The translations under genes were made by a program, and so were the position numbers. The notes under the pieces are model-generated. The model was not told the origin of the DNA, made no database searches, and was given only the letters and a program-made list of their open reading frames with translations. Below, one piece after another: positions 1-5,089 of a stretch of DNA of 5,089 nucleotides; the stretch's first letter is position 1, and the number at the start of each line of letters is the position of its first letter. Location of the stretch: positions 1 through 5,089 of the forward strand of contig CASDWL010000089.1 of assembly GCA_949284615.1 (NCBI GenBank). Direction: 5' to 3'. Source of the stretch: an uncultured Mycoplasma sp. GTDB taxonomy: Bacteria > Bacillota_I > Bacilli_A > Mycoplasmatales > Metamycoplasmataceae.

Positions 1-36
1 ATTGTTAATATTTTCAATCATTTCTTTGTAATTCAT
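1..36 (-). CDS. Possible start of an unidentified downstream gene (partial)
   Basis: An ATG at 36-34 on the minus strand opens a frame that stays open to the window edge and reads MNYKEMIENINN. It lies 19 nt after the stop of the metallopeptidase gene on the same strand, which fits a third gene of that operon. No Shine-Dalgarno sequence precedes the ATG. A TATAAT hexamer at 54-49 ends 12 nt before it, similar to the arrangement at two other genes here, although AT-rich sequence produces such hexamers often. Twelve residues are too few to identify a product, and chance cannot be excluded. Confidence 0.35.
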   Translation of the reverse strand, partial: MNYKEMIENINN

Positions 37-55
37 AATGTAAATATTATTATAT

Positions 56-742
56 TTAATAATATTCATATTTTTTTAATTTGAATTTTTTTAATTTAAA
101 ATCAGGATCATATTTTTGAACATTATTCCAAAAATTTTTTGAATGATTATTATGAACATGATGAGATAACTCATGAACAATAACATAATCTATGATTTCT
201 CTAGAAAATGATGCTAAATTTATAGAATAAAATATTACTTTTTTTTGTATATGATTTGTTGCTCAGGCGCTATTTTTATTCCTTATTTTTATTTCATGAT
301 CAGGAACTTTCATTAACTCTTGAAATTTTTTTTGTGAAATATTTAAATAAGATAGCAATATTTTTTTTCTATATTTATTGATCTGTTCTAATATTTGTTC
401 TTCTGATTTACAATTCATTTTTATTTCTTCATTAATAACAACATTTTTGGCATTTGAATTATATATGAAACTAATTTTGGATCCTAATAAATAAAATCAA
501 CACTCTTCCATGTTGATTCAATTATTTTTTTGTTTTTCTATTAGATAATCATTAAACTTTATTAAATTTTTGTCTAAAAATTGAATTAATAAATTATCAG
601 ATATATTAAGTGGTGTTGAAACAATAATTTCATTTTTAGAATTTATTTTAATACTTAGATTTCATTTACTTTTTCTTTTTAAACAAAATATTATATTTTT
701 ATAAGAATTTAATCCTTCATTAAATTGTGAAAGTTTTTTCAT
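56..742 (-). CDS. YgjP/SprT-like (DUF45, M48-type) zinc metallopeptidase
   Basis: Predicted 228-residue cytosolic metal-dependent hydrolase of the YgjP-like family, usually annotated 'M48 family metallopeptidase'. The zinc site HELSH lies at residues 190-194 (H190 and H194 as ligands, E191 as catalytic base). A third likely ligand, H200, sits in NNHS, followed by F204-W205, matching the family pattern HELxH-x5-HSxxFW. The upstream motif R154-x5-W160 corresponds to the usual RWGSC region, here WATN; its Trp is a UGA codon. Trp is encoded by four UGA and one UGG. The start at 742 is supported by AAAGGA at 748-753, 5 nt before ATG. The first 23 bp overlap the end of the NERD gene, so translational coupling is likely. 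The C-terminus ends in a lysine-rich duplicated FKLKK. Length is normal for the family. Substrate is unknown; family membership is firm, cellular role is not. Confidence 0.88.
71..100 (-). repeat. 15-bp tandem duplication encoding FKLKK twice
   Basis: Two adjacent 15-bp copies (86-100 and 71-85 on the minus strand) differ at one base, TTT versus TTC for Phe. They encode FKLKK-FKLKK near the C-terminus of the metallopeptidase. The period is a multiple of three, so the duplication keeps the frame. It lies outside the catalytic motifs. Confidence 0.7.
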
Positions 743-1415
743 TATATTCCTTTGAAAATGAAAGTAACAATTCTTTATCTTTTTTATCATTGGTTTGATG
801 TTCTTTTAATTTCTCAAACATTTTTTCAATTTCATTTTTAGAAATTTTTGGAATTAAAGCTGACATAATGGCTTCTAAAGTTTGATTGATTTCATTTGAT
901 TTAGTAATAATAACATGACTTGGAATATTATTAATATCTATTTGTTTACATGAAATAGAATCAAAAACAATTAATGATACAGTTGGCAATTTCATATTAG
1001 TCATTTTTACTATATGATCAATATGCTTATTATTTTGCATTATAGGTGATTTAATCATATATTTATTATTACCTAATTCTTTGACTCATTCTTTTTCATT
1101 ACCAGATCCATAAATTCTTGTTGCATTAATATTTTTTACTTCAATACATATTAAAGCTCTAGTAGTTAATAAAATACCATCTACTTCAAAAATTTTATTT
1201 TTATCATATTTATACATACTTGAAGGAACATATAAAGCATCATTTATATTAGATCATAAATTTATTTTTTCATTTATCATCATTTCAGTCATTTTGCCTT
1301 TTTTAGTCATTTCATTTTCTTCTGATTTTCTTTTAAATCAAAAAAATAAAATTACACCTAATATTGCAAACATTATGATAAATGAGATAACAACACCTAC
1401 AATATATAAATTCAT
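720..1415 (-). CDS. Membrane-anchored NERD (nuclease-related) domain protein
   Basis: Predicted 231-residue protein with a single N-terminal membrane segment (about residues 4-27) followed by FKRKSE. The positive charges predict an anchored protein with a cytoplasmic C-terminal part. A NERD domain follows: E44 in the opening helix, E77-V-D79-G-I-L-L-T, I91-E92-V93-K94-N, then W110 and S123-P-x-x-Q127-x3-H131. The D79/E92-x-K94 arrangement is the PD-(D/E)xK-like signature of this family, so the active-site residues look intact. The tail (about 190-231) is charged and helical. Three Trp codons are UGA (27, 54, 110), so standard-code calling loses the first half. The ATG at 1415 is chosen because it begins the membrane segment and an in-frame TAA lies just upstream. 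No Shine-Dalgarno sequence is present. It is first in the operon with the overlapping metallopeptidase. NERD proteins are presumed nucleases; activity here is inferred. Confidence 0.85.
748..753 (-). promoter_or_regulatory. Ribosome binding site of the metallopeptidase gene
   Basis: AAAGGA lies 5 nt upstream of the ATG at 742 and inside the 3' end of the NERD coding region. It fixes the start of the metallopeptidase and makes the 23-bp gene overlap credible. Confidence 0.7.
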
Positions 1416-1425
1416 AATTTAAAAA

Positions 1426-1434
1426 ATTTTAGCA
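1426..1434 (-). promoter_or_regulatory. Candidate extended -10 element of the NERD-metallopeptidase operon
   Basis: On the minus strand TG-C-TAAAAT (1434-1426) resembles an extended -10 element. The TAAAAT hexamer ends 10 nt before the ATG at 1415, so a start 6-8 nt downstream would give a leader of only a few bases. No good -35 hexamer is seen at 16-18 nt. AT-rich sequence makes such hexamers common, so this is tentative. Confidence 0.35.
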
Positions 1435-1458
1435 ATTTTTAATAATTTTTAATATAAT
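1429..1458 (+). promoter_or_regulatory. Candidate rpsT promoter
   Basis: A consensus -10 TATAAT at 1453-1458 is preceded, with an 18-nt spacer, by TTAGCA (1429-1434; 4 of 6 matches to TTGACA). Transcription would start near 1465, giving a leader of about 95 nt before rpsT that contains the inverted repeat at 1480-1502 and the Shine-Dalgarno. The element overlaps the candidate -10 of the divergent NERD gene, so the two promoters would be back to back. Confidence 0.45.
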
Positions 1459-1479
1459 TTTTTTATTAAATTCTCAAAG

Positions 1480-1502
1480 TATTATTTATGTTCTAAATAA
1501 TA
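1480..1502 (+). promoter_or_regulatory. 9-bp inverted repeat in the rpsT leader
   Basis: TATTATTTA and TAAATAATA form a perfect 9-bp stem closed by the 5-nt loop TGTTC. Every pair is A-T, so the hairpin would be weak as RNA. One such repeat could occur by chance in a window of this composition. It lies between the putative rpsT promoter and its ribosome binding site, so it may be a leader hairpin or a protein-binding dyad. It is not a convincing terminator because no U-run follows. Confidence 0.3.
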
Positions 1503-1537
1503 AAGGTTCAAAATTAAACAAAATTTATATTAAATTA

Positions 1538-1544
1538 AGAAAGG
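1538..1544 (+). promoter_or_regulatory. Ribosome binding site of rpsT with long spacing
   Basis: AGAAAGG is the only purine-rich anti-Shine-Dalgarno match before rpsT. It is separated from the ATG by 15 nt, including a run of eight A residues (1549-1556). The usual spacing is about 5-9 nt. An in-frame TAA directly precedes the ATG, so the start cannot be moved upstream. Confidence 0.6.
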
Positions 1545-1559
1545 TATTAAAAAAAATAA

Positions 1560-1826
1560 ATGGCAAATATTAAATCAAAAATAAAAAGAATTAAAACTAA
1601 TGAGAAATCTAGACAATATAATGCTGCAATGAAATCTAGAGTTAGAAAAGCTATAAAGAAAGCTAAATTGGCTATTATTAATAAAGACCCTAAAGCTAAA
1701 GAATTAATTGCATATGCTCATAAAATAATAGATACTTCTGTTTCTAAAGGTGTTTTTCATAAAAATAATGGTGCAAGAAAAGCTTCTAGACTAGATGCTT
1801 ATGCAAAGAAAAATGTAGTTGCTTAA
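1560..1826 (+). CDS. rpsT: 30S ribosomal protein S20
   Basis: Encodes an 88-residue, strongly basic protein that matches bacterial S20 (bS20) throughout. S20 binds 16S rRNA early in assembly of the small subunit. The N-terminus MANIKSKIKRIKTNEK is the typical S20 start. The middle is helical and lysine-rich (RVRKAIKKAK). The C-terminal KGVFHKNNGARKASRLDAYAKK is the classic family signature. The length is normal. There is no Trp codon. The start is fixed by family alignment and by an in-frame TAA immediately before the ATG. It is monocistronic here: its upstream neighbour is divergent and its downstream neighbour is convergent, with stop codons that overlap by 4 bp. In several bacteria S20 represses its own translation; whether the leader here does so is unknown. 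Confidence 0.97.
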   Translation: MANIKSKIKRIKTNEKSRQYNAAMKSRVRKAIKKAKLAIINKDPKAKELIAYAHKIIDTSVSKGVFHKNNGARKASRLDAYAKKNVVA

Positions 1827-2476
1827 AATTTTTTATATTCTGTAAAGCTAATACTCATTTTTTGAATTCCTGAGACATCATATATTGCTGCAGATGAACC
1901 ATCAGCAACTAAGTTTGTGGAATTGGCTCCTGAATAAATAGAGGAATAAATTTTTAGATTTAATATTTTTTCATCTTCATTATATTTTTCATCAATATTA
2001 ATTGAAATTCTTTTCCCTTTGTATATTATTTGCTCTATATAATTTTTTACATTATTTTTTTCAGAATCTTTAATTTTATCTAATATGTCACCATAATTAG
2101 TACTATTTGAATTAAATAAGTTTATGAAATTAGAAGAGATTCCTCCAATATAATTATTATTAATTATTTGTCCTGAAACATATTGTTGACCAATATCTCC
2201 TCTTCATTGAATAGAATTATTATCATTAGTTGGAATATCTAAAGTAATTTTAGATTTTTCCTCATCAGTTAAAGTATAAAAATAATCTGTATTTACATTC
2301 TGAACATCATTAATATTGAAATCAAAATAATTTATTGGCGTATCAATTATCACTAATTTAGGTAATAAGTATAAATTAGTAGCATGTAAATTAGTAATAA
2401 AAAAATTATCATAACTTTTTTCTAATGGACCAAACAATGTTTCTCTAATTTTAGATTTATCTATTTTTATATTCAT
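1823..2476 (-). CDS. C-terminal part of the split lipoprotein (downstream frame)
   Basis: This frame is open from about 2602 to the TAA at 1825-1823. Its first ATG, at 2476 (MNIKIDKSK), would give 217 residues with no signal peptide or membrane segment. AGAGGG about 10 nt before this ATG could serve as a weak ribosome binding site, so internal re-initiation is conceivable. Coding sequence clearly extends above the ATG (IDRSDSSIIFEKNDVIAF and SWGVWNNQEGKAI, both Trp as UGA), so the ATG is probably an internal methionine of the full lipoprotein. A further UGA-Trp lies in IQWRGD. Product unknown; without the lipobox half it would stay in the cytoplasm. Confidence 0.5.
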
Positions 2477-2550
2477 AATTGCTTTACCCTCTTGATTGTT
2501 TCACACACCTCACGAACTTTCAAAAGCAATTACATCATTTTTTTCAAAAA

Positions 2551-3093
2551 TTATTGAGGAATCACTTCTATCAATAGGTACAAAAAAAGATCATCAGTTA
2601 TATTATGATTAATGACCATATTTTCTAAATAACTATTAACAATATTTTCAAATATAAAGAATTTAATTTTAGACATAGATCATACAATTGGTAATTTATC
2701 AATAAAAAAGTCTAAAGATAATAAATAATATTTTTTAATTGATTTATCATATAGGGAATAATAATATACTTTATTTTCACATCCTACATATTGAACAATA
2801 TAGTTATCTTGATCAATGATAATTTCACCTAATTTAAAAATATAATCATTAGACCCTTCAAAAAAGAAAGTGTTTTCATCTCTAAATCCCTTTTTTCATG
2901 AAATATCAACCTTGAAATCATTTTCATTTATTACTGGTTTATCTATTTCATTATTATCATTGGGTGGTAATATTTCATCTTCTAAATACAAATCATTTTT
3001 ATTATTAGATGATACCAAACACGAAATAACACTTGTAGGTAAAATAAGTGTAGGTAAAAATAAAATACTCAAATATTTTTTATTTATATTCAT
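2551..3093 (-). CDS. N-terminal part of the split lipoprotein (truncated lipoprotein)
   Basis: As sequenced, the gene makes a 180-residue lipoprotein. MNINKKYLSILFLPTLILPT is a signal peptide with a basic start and hydrophobic core. S-V-I-S-C gives a lipobox with C25 as the lipidated residue, a match to the mycoplasma pattern. A polar, acidic linker follows (SSNNKNDLYLEDEILPPNDNNEIDK), as is usual for surface lipoproteins near the membrane. Two UGA codons (IS-W-KK, IV-W-SM) are read as Trp. The last eleven residues after the T7 tract are out-of-frame noise before TAA. AAGGAAG lies 7-8 nt before the ATG and supports this start. Function unknown; the truncated form would still be exported and anchored. 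Confidence 0.6.
2582..2588 (-). repeat. T7 homopolymer at the lipoprotein frameshift
   Basis: The coding strand reads C, seven T, then G. Seven T end the upstream frame 11 codons later at TAA; eight T would join the two halves in frame. Homopolymer tracts of this length are known slip sites in mycoplasma surface genes, for example the A7/A8 tract of vaa in Mycoplasma hominis. Runs of 7-8 A or T occur elsewhere in this window without breaking frames. Confidence 0.65.
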
Positions 3094-3100
3094 AAATATG

Positions 3101-3107
3101 CTTCCTT
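3101..3107 (-). promoter_or_regulatory. Ribosome binding site of the lipoprotein gene
   Basis: AAGGAAG on the minus strand ends 7 nt before the ATG at 3093 and supports that start. A weak promoter candidate for the same gene is TTGAAT (3152-3147) with an AT-rich region near 3128-3123, but its -10 match is poor. Confidence 0.65.
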
Positions 3108-3158
3108 TTTATTGTATGTAATTATTTATTTTTAAAATGTTGCACAATTCAAATTTTT

Positions 3159-3183
3159 AATTTTAAATATATATCTTAAAATT
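3159..3183. promoter_or_regulatory. 8-bp inverted repeat in the divergent intergenic region
   Basis: AATTTTAA (3159-3166) and TTAAAATT (3176-3183) are complementary arms around a 9-nt AT-rich centre. The dyad lies between the divergent lipoprotein and miniprotein genes, where an operator could act on both. It is made only of A-T pairs and could easily arise by chance. The rest of 3094-3254 shows TATAAA at 3192-3197 as a possible -10 for the miniprotein, without a clear -35. Confidence 0.2.
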
Positions 3184-3244
3184 CAAGTTAGTATAAATTA
3201 TATCAAATATATTAAATTTCATGATAACATTTAATTAATTGAAT

Positions 3245-3248
3245 GAGG
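3245..3248 (+). promoter_or_regulatory. Ribosome binding site of the membrane miniprotein
   Basis: GAGG (within AATGAGGT) lies 6 nt before the ATG at 3255, an ideal distance. It is one of the clearest Shine-Dalgarno matches in the window and is the main reason to believe the short ORF is translated. Confidence 0.6.
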
Positions 3249-3254
3249 TATTAT

Positions 3255-3347
3255 ATGGATAATCAAAAAAAATTATTAATTATATTTACTTCAATTTTAA
3301 TAATTTGAGTAATTTTATGAATATTGTTATTTAATTTTGTAATTTAA
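3255..3347 (+). CDS. 30-residue membrane miniprotein (hypothetical)
   Basis: ATG at 3255 opens 30 codons ending in TAA at 3345-3347. The peptide has a polar, basic start (MDNQKK) followed by an unbroken hydrophobic stretch from about residue 7 to 30 with two Trp, both UGA. This predicts one membrane helix with the N-terminus inside and almost no tail beyond it. A GAGG ribosome binding site sits at ideal spacing. The gene is divergent from the lipoprotein and lies 120 nt upstream of pyrG on the same strand. I recognise no family. It could be a small regulatory or accessory membrane peptide, a membrane-active toxin-like peptide, or a chance ORF. Random AT-rich DNA often encodes hydrophobic peptides, so the ribosome binding site carries most of the weight. 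Its stop codon lies in the first copy of an 18-bp tandem repeat. Confidence 0.5.
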
Positions 3348-3370
3348 TCTTTTTTTGTAATTTAATCTTT
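3335..3370 (+). repeat. Perfect 18-bp tandem duplication
   Basis: TTTTGTAATTTAATCTTT occurs twice head to tail (3335-3352 and 3353-3370) with no mismatch. The first copy contains the last codons and stop of the miniprotein. Because 18 is a multiple of three and each copy carries the same in-frame TAA, copy number does not change the peptide. No hairpin is present, so the T-rich tract is not a recognisable intrinsic terminator. Confidence 0.85.
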
Positions 3371-3451
3371 TATTAATTCAAAATAATATAAATATTTAAA
3401 TATTGACCATAACAATATATTTAAAATAGTGTATCAAAATGATATTTAACT

Positions 3452-3457
3452 TATAAT
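3452..3457 (+). promoter_or_regulatory. Candidate -10 element of pyrG
   Basis: A consensus TATAAT ends exactly 10 nt before the pyrG ATG. No -35-like hexamer is found at 16-18 nt, which is common in mollicute promoters. Transcription from here would give a leader of only a few bases, consistent with the absence of a Shine-Dalgarno sequence. TTGACC at 3403-3408 resembles a -35 but has no good -10 at proper spacing. Confidence 0.4.
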
Positions 3458-3467
3458 AATTAAGCAT

Positions 3468-5089
3468 ATGACAAATAAAAATAAAAAATCTATAAAATCT
3501 AAAAATAATACAAAAATAATTTTTGTAACTGGTGGGGTAATTTCAGGTATAGGAAAAGGTATTACAGCTTCATCAATTGGAAATATTTTAAAAGCTAGAG
3601 GATTTAAAATATTTATGCAAAAACTAGATTGTTATTTAAATATTGATCCAGGAGTATTATCTCCATATGAACATGGTGAAGTATATGTAACTGAAGATGG
3701 GGCAGAAACAGATTTAGATTTAGGTCATTATGAAAGATTTATTGATGAAACTTTAACTAAAGAATCTAATTATACAACAGGAAAAATATATCAAAGAATC
3801 TTTGAAAATGAACGTAAGGGTAAATATAATGGCAAAACAGTTCAAATGGTTCCACATTTCACTAATGAAATTATGAATATTATTGATTCAGCAATTGAAA
3901 AAAACAAACCAGATTTTTTAATTGTAGAAATTGGGGGAACAATAGGAGATATTGAATCTTCTCCGTTTATAAAAGCTATTAGTGAATATAGTTTTAGACA
4001 TCCAAACACATGCTATTTTGTTCATGTAACATATGTGCCTTGATTAAATGCATCAAAAGAATTTAAAACAAAACCAACACAAAATTCTATATCAATGTTA
4101 TTATCAGGTGGAATTAATCCTAATATGATATTACTTAGATCTCAAAATCCACTTAATGAAGCAATAATAGATAAAATATCTAACTTAAGTTACATCAAAA
4201 AAGAATGTGTTATTTCTTTATATGATTTTGATTCAGTGTATAAAGTTCCTTTATATTTAGAATCACAAGGTGTTTGTGAAAGGATTTTAGAATTTTTCTC
4301 AATAAAAAATAAAAAATCTAACTTTGATAAGTGAGTTGAATTTATAAATAAATTAGAAGAACCTAAAAAAACTAATATTAATATTGCTATGATTGGAAAA
4401 TATATAGAATTAGAAGATGCTTATAAATCTATTAAAGAGGCTTTATTTATTAGTGGGACATATGAAAATGTAAATATTAATTTTGATTGAATATCCGCTG
4501 AAAGCATTGATGAAAAAAATATCTCATTAAAACTTAGAGATATTGATGGAGTTGTTGTTCTGCCAGGATTTGGTAAAAGAGGATTTGAAGGAAAAATAAC
4601 GACTGTTAATTTCACTCGGAAAAACAATATTCCTACTTTAGGAATATGCTTTGGAATGCAAGCCATGACTGTTAATCAAGCAAGATTAAAAGGTATTAAA
4701 GATGCTACTTCTAGTGAAGTTAGTGATAAAGGAACTTTTGTTTTAGATATCATTTTAGGAAAAGATAAAGAAAATATAGGGGGAACTTTAAGATTAGGTG
4801 CAGATATTATATCTTTAAAGGATAATTCTCAAATTAAAAGAATATATGGGGAAAATGAAATTAGTGAAAGAAGTAGACATCGTTATGAAGTTAATCCTAA
4901 ATTTATAAGTAAAATTGAAGATAAAGAATTTAAGTTTTCAGGAATCAATAAAAACAAAAATTTAATTGAGGTTTGTGAATTAGATAATCATCCATTTTAT
5001 ATTGGAGTTCAATATCATCCAGAATTTAATGCTAGACCTTTAAGACCATCAAAATTATTTAGTGCATTTATTAAAAGTATTGCCAAAAT
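3468..5089 (+). CDS. pyrG: CTP synthase (glutamine-hydrolysing), 3' end cut by the window
   Basis: Converts UTP to CTP using ATP and ammonia from glutamine, in the cytosol as a tetramer. The 540 codons present cover both domains and lack only the extreme C-terminus. The amidoligase domain has the P-loop-like [11 protein letters not shown] (K30), [34 protein letters not shown] and the UTP-binding KTKPTQ. The glutamine amidotransferase domain has nucleophile C394 in GICFGMQ, RHRYEVN, and the H517/E519 pair in YHPEF. Three in-frame UGA codons (4041, 4332, 4488) are Trp; under the standard code the gene would appear broken. The N-terminus is about 12 residues longer than in E. coli and is rich in Lys, Asn and Ser. 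Two usually invariant positions differ: P366 replaces the first Gly of PGGFG, and C55 replaces Pro of KLDPY. No Shine-Dalgarno precedes ATG 3468, but no later Met fits the conserved start. Confidence 0.96.

Larger units (their letters stand above)
1823..3093 (-). pseudogene. Surface lipoprotein gene split by a single-base frameshift
   Basis: One lipoprotein gene appears broken into two frames. From the ATG at 3093 the frame runs with a signal peptide and lipobox down to a T7 tract (2588-2582), then meets TAA at 2551. Coding sequence continues in the neighbouring frame to TAA at 1823. Adding one T (C-T8-G) joins ...NHNITDDLFF to VPIDRSDSS... and gives a 423-residue protein. Both halves have similar composition, rich in Asn, Ile, Asp and Lys, and both use UGA for Trp (W at 2898 and 2682 in the first; SWGVW and QWRGD in the second). 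I recognise no domain; size and composition are those of mycoplasma surface lipoproteins. Explanations are phase variation at the tract, permanent loss of function, or a homopolymer sequencing error. The tail overlaps the rpsT stop codon. Confidence 0.75.

Noticed and set aside
720..1058. A 112-residue protein starting at 1058
   Set aside because: This is an artefact of treating UGA as stop. The NERD motifs EVDG and IEVK and the membrane anchor lie upstream in the same frame, so the gene starts at 1415.
2896..2898. Apparent end of the lipoprotein after 65 residues
   Set aside because: The codon is UGA (Trp) and coding sequence continues in frame to the T7 tract.
2870..3121. 83-codon plus-strand ORF (MFSSLNPFF...)
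   Set aside because: It lies wholly over the antisense of the lipoprotein 5' half and mirrors its signal peptide. It has no ribosome binding site, and the opposite strand has a clear lipobox and Shine-Dalgarno.
3403..3408. TTGACC as the -35 of a pyrG promoter
   Set aside because: The nearest -10-like hexamer, TAAAAT at 3422-3427, leaves only 13 nt of spacing, and the consensus TATAAT at 3452 is too far away.
3348..3467. Intrinsic terminator or riboswitch-type leader before pyrG
   Set aside because: The T-runs are not preceded by any stable hairpin and there is no GC-containing stem, so nothing supports attenuation or a riboswitch.
4041..4043. Apparent stop codon splitting pyrG into two ORFs
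   Set aside because: It is UGA read as Trp at [20 protein letters not shown]. Family sequence continues without a break, and two further UGA codons behave the same way.
4421..4666. 81-codon minus-strand ORF inside pyrG
   Set aside because: It is antisense to the conserved glutaminase domain of pyrG and is only open because of that gene's codon pattern.
1..5089. CRISPR array, tRNA or rRNA gene, insertion sequence or phage element
   Set aside because: No spaced repeats, cloverleaf-like sequence, rRNA signature, transposase motif or terminal inverted repeat was seen on either strand.

Overview
The window reads as chromosomal DNA of a mycoplasma-type bacterium (class Mollicutes). It is very AT-rich by eye, and every long protein gene except rpsT only makes sense if UGA is read as tryptophan (genetic code 4). 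UGA falls at conserved Trp sites, for example in the CTP synthase and in the R-x5-W motif of the YgjP-like peptidase. Genes are small and tightly packed, and one encodes a lipoprotein with a mycoplasma-style lipobox. I cannot assign a species.

Layout. The left part (1-1415, minus strand) is a probable operon. It starts with a membrane-anchored NERD-domain protein (720-1415). A YgjP/SprT-like zinc metallopeptidase follows (56-742), overlapping it by 23 bp. The first codons of a further gene may run off the left edge (1-36). From a divergent region at 1416-1559, ribosomal protein S20 (rpsT, 1560-1826) is read rightward. Its stop codon interlocks with the stop of a leftward lipoprotein gene (1823-3093). 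That lipoprotein gene is split by a one-base frameshift at a run of seven T residues (coding strand) at 2582-2588. This may be a phase-variable OFF state, a decayed gene, or a homopolymer sequencing error. A second divergent region (3094-3254) separates it from a 30-codon membrane miniprotein (3255-3347) with a strong Shine-Dalgarno sequence and two UGA-Trp codons. Next comes a perfect 18-bp tandem duplication, and then CTP synthase (pyrG, 3468 to beyond 5089), which lacks only its last few codons here.

How the genes fit together. rpsT and pyrG are housekeeping genes for ribosome assembly and pyrimidine nucleotide supply. The lipoprotein is a candidate variable surface antigen. The NERD and metallopeptidase genes probably share a transcript and may be translationally coupled, but their substrates are unknown. 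Two start types are visible. Four genes (metallopeptidase, S20, lipoprotein, miniprotein) have a Shine-Dalgarno sequence. pyrG and the NERD gene lack one and instead carry a -10-like hexamer exactly 10 nt before ATG, suggesting near-leaderless mRNAs. I found no RNA gene, CRISPR array, insertion sequence or convincing hairpin terminator, and no clear previously undescribed multi-gene system. No gene-free stretch exceeds 300 bp.
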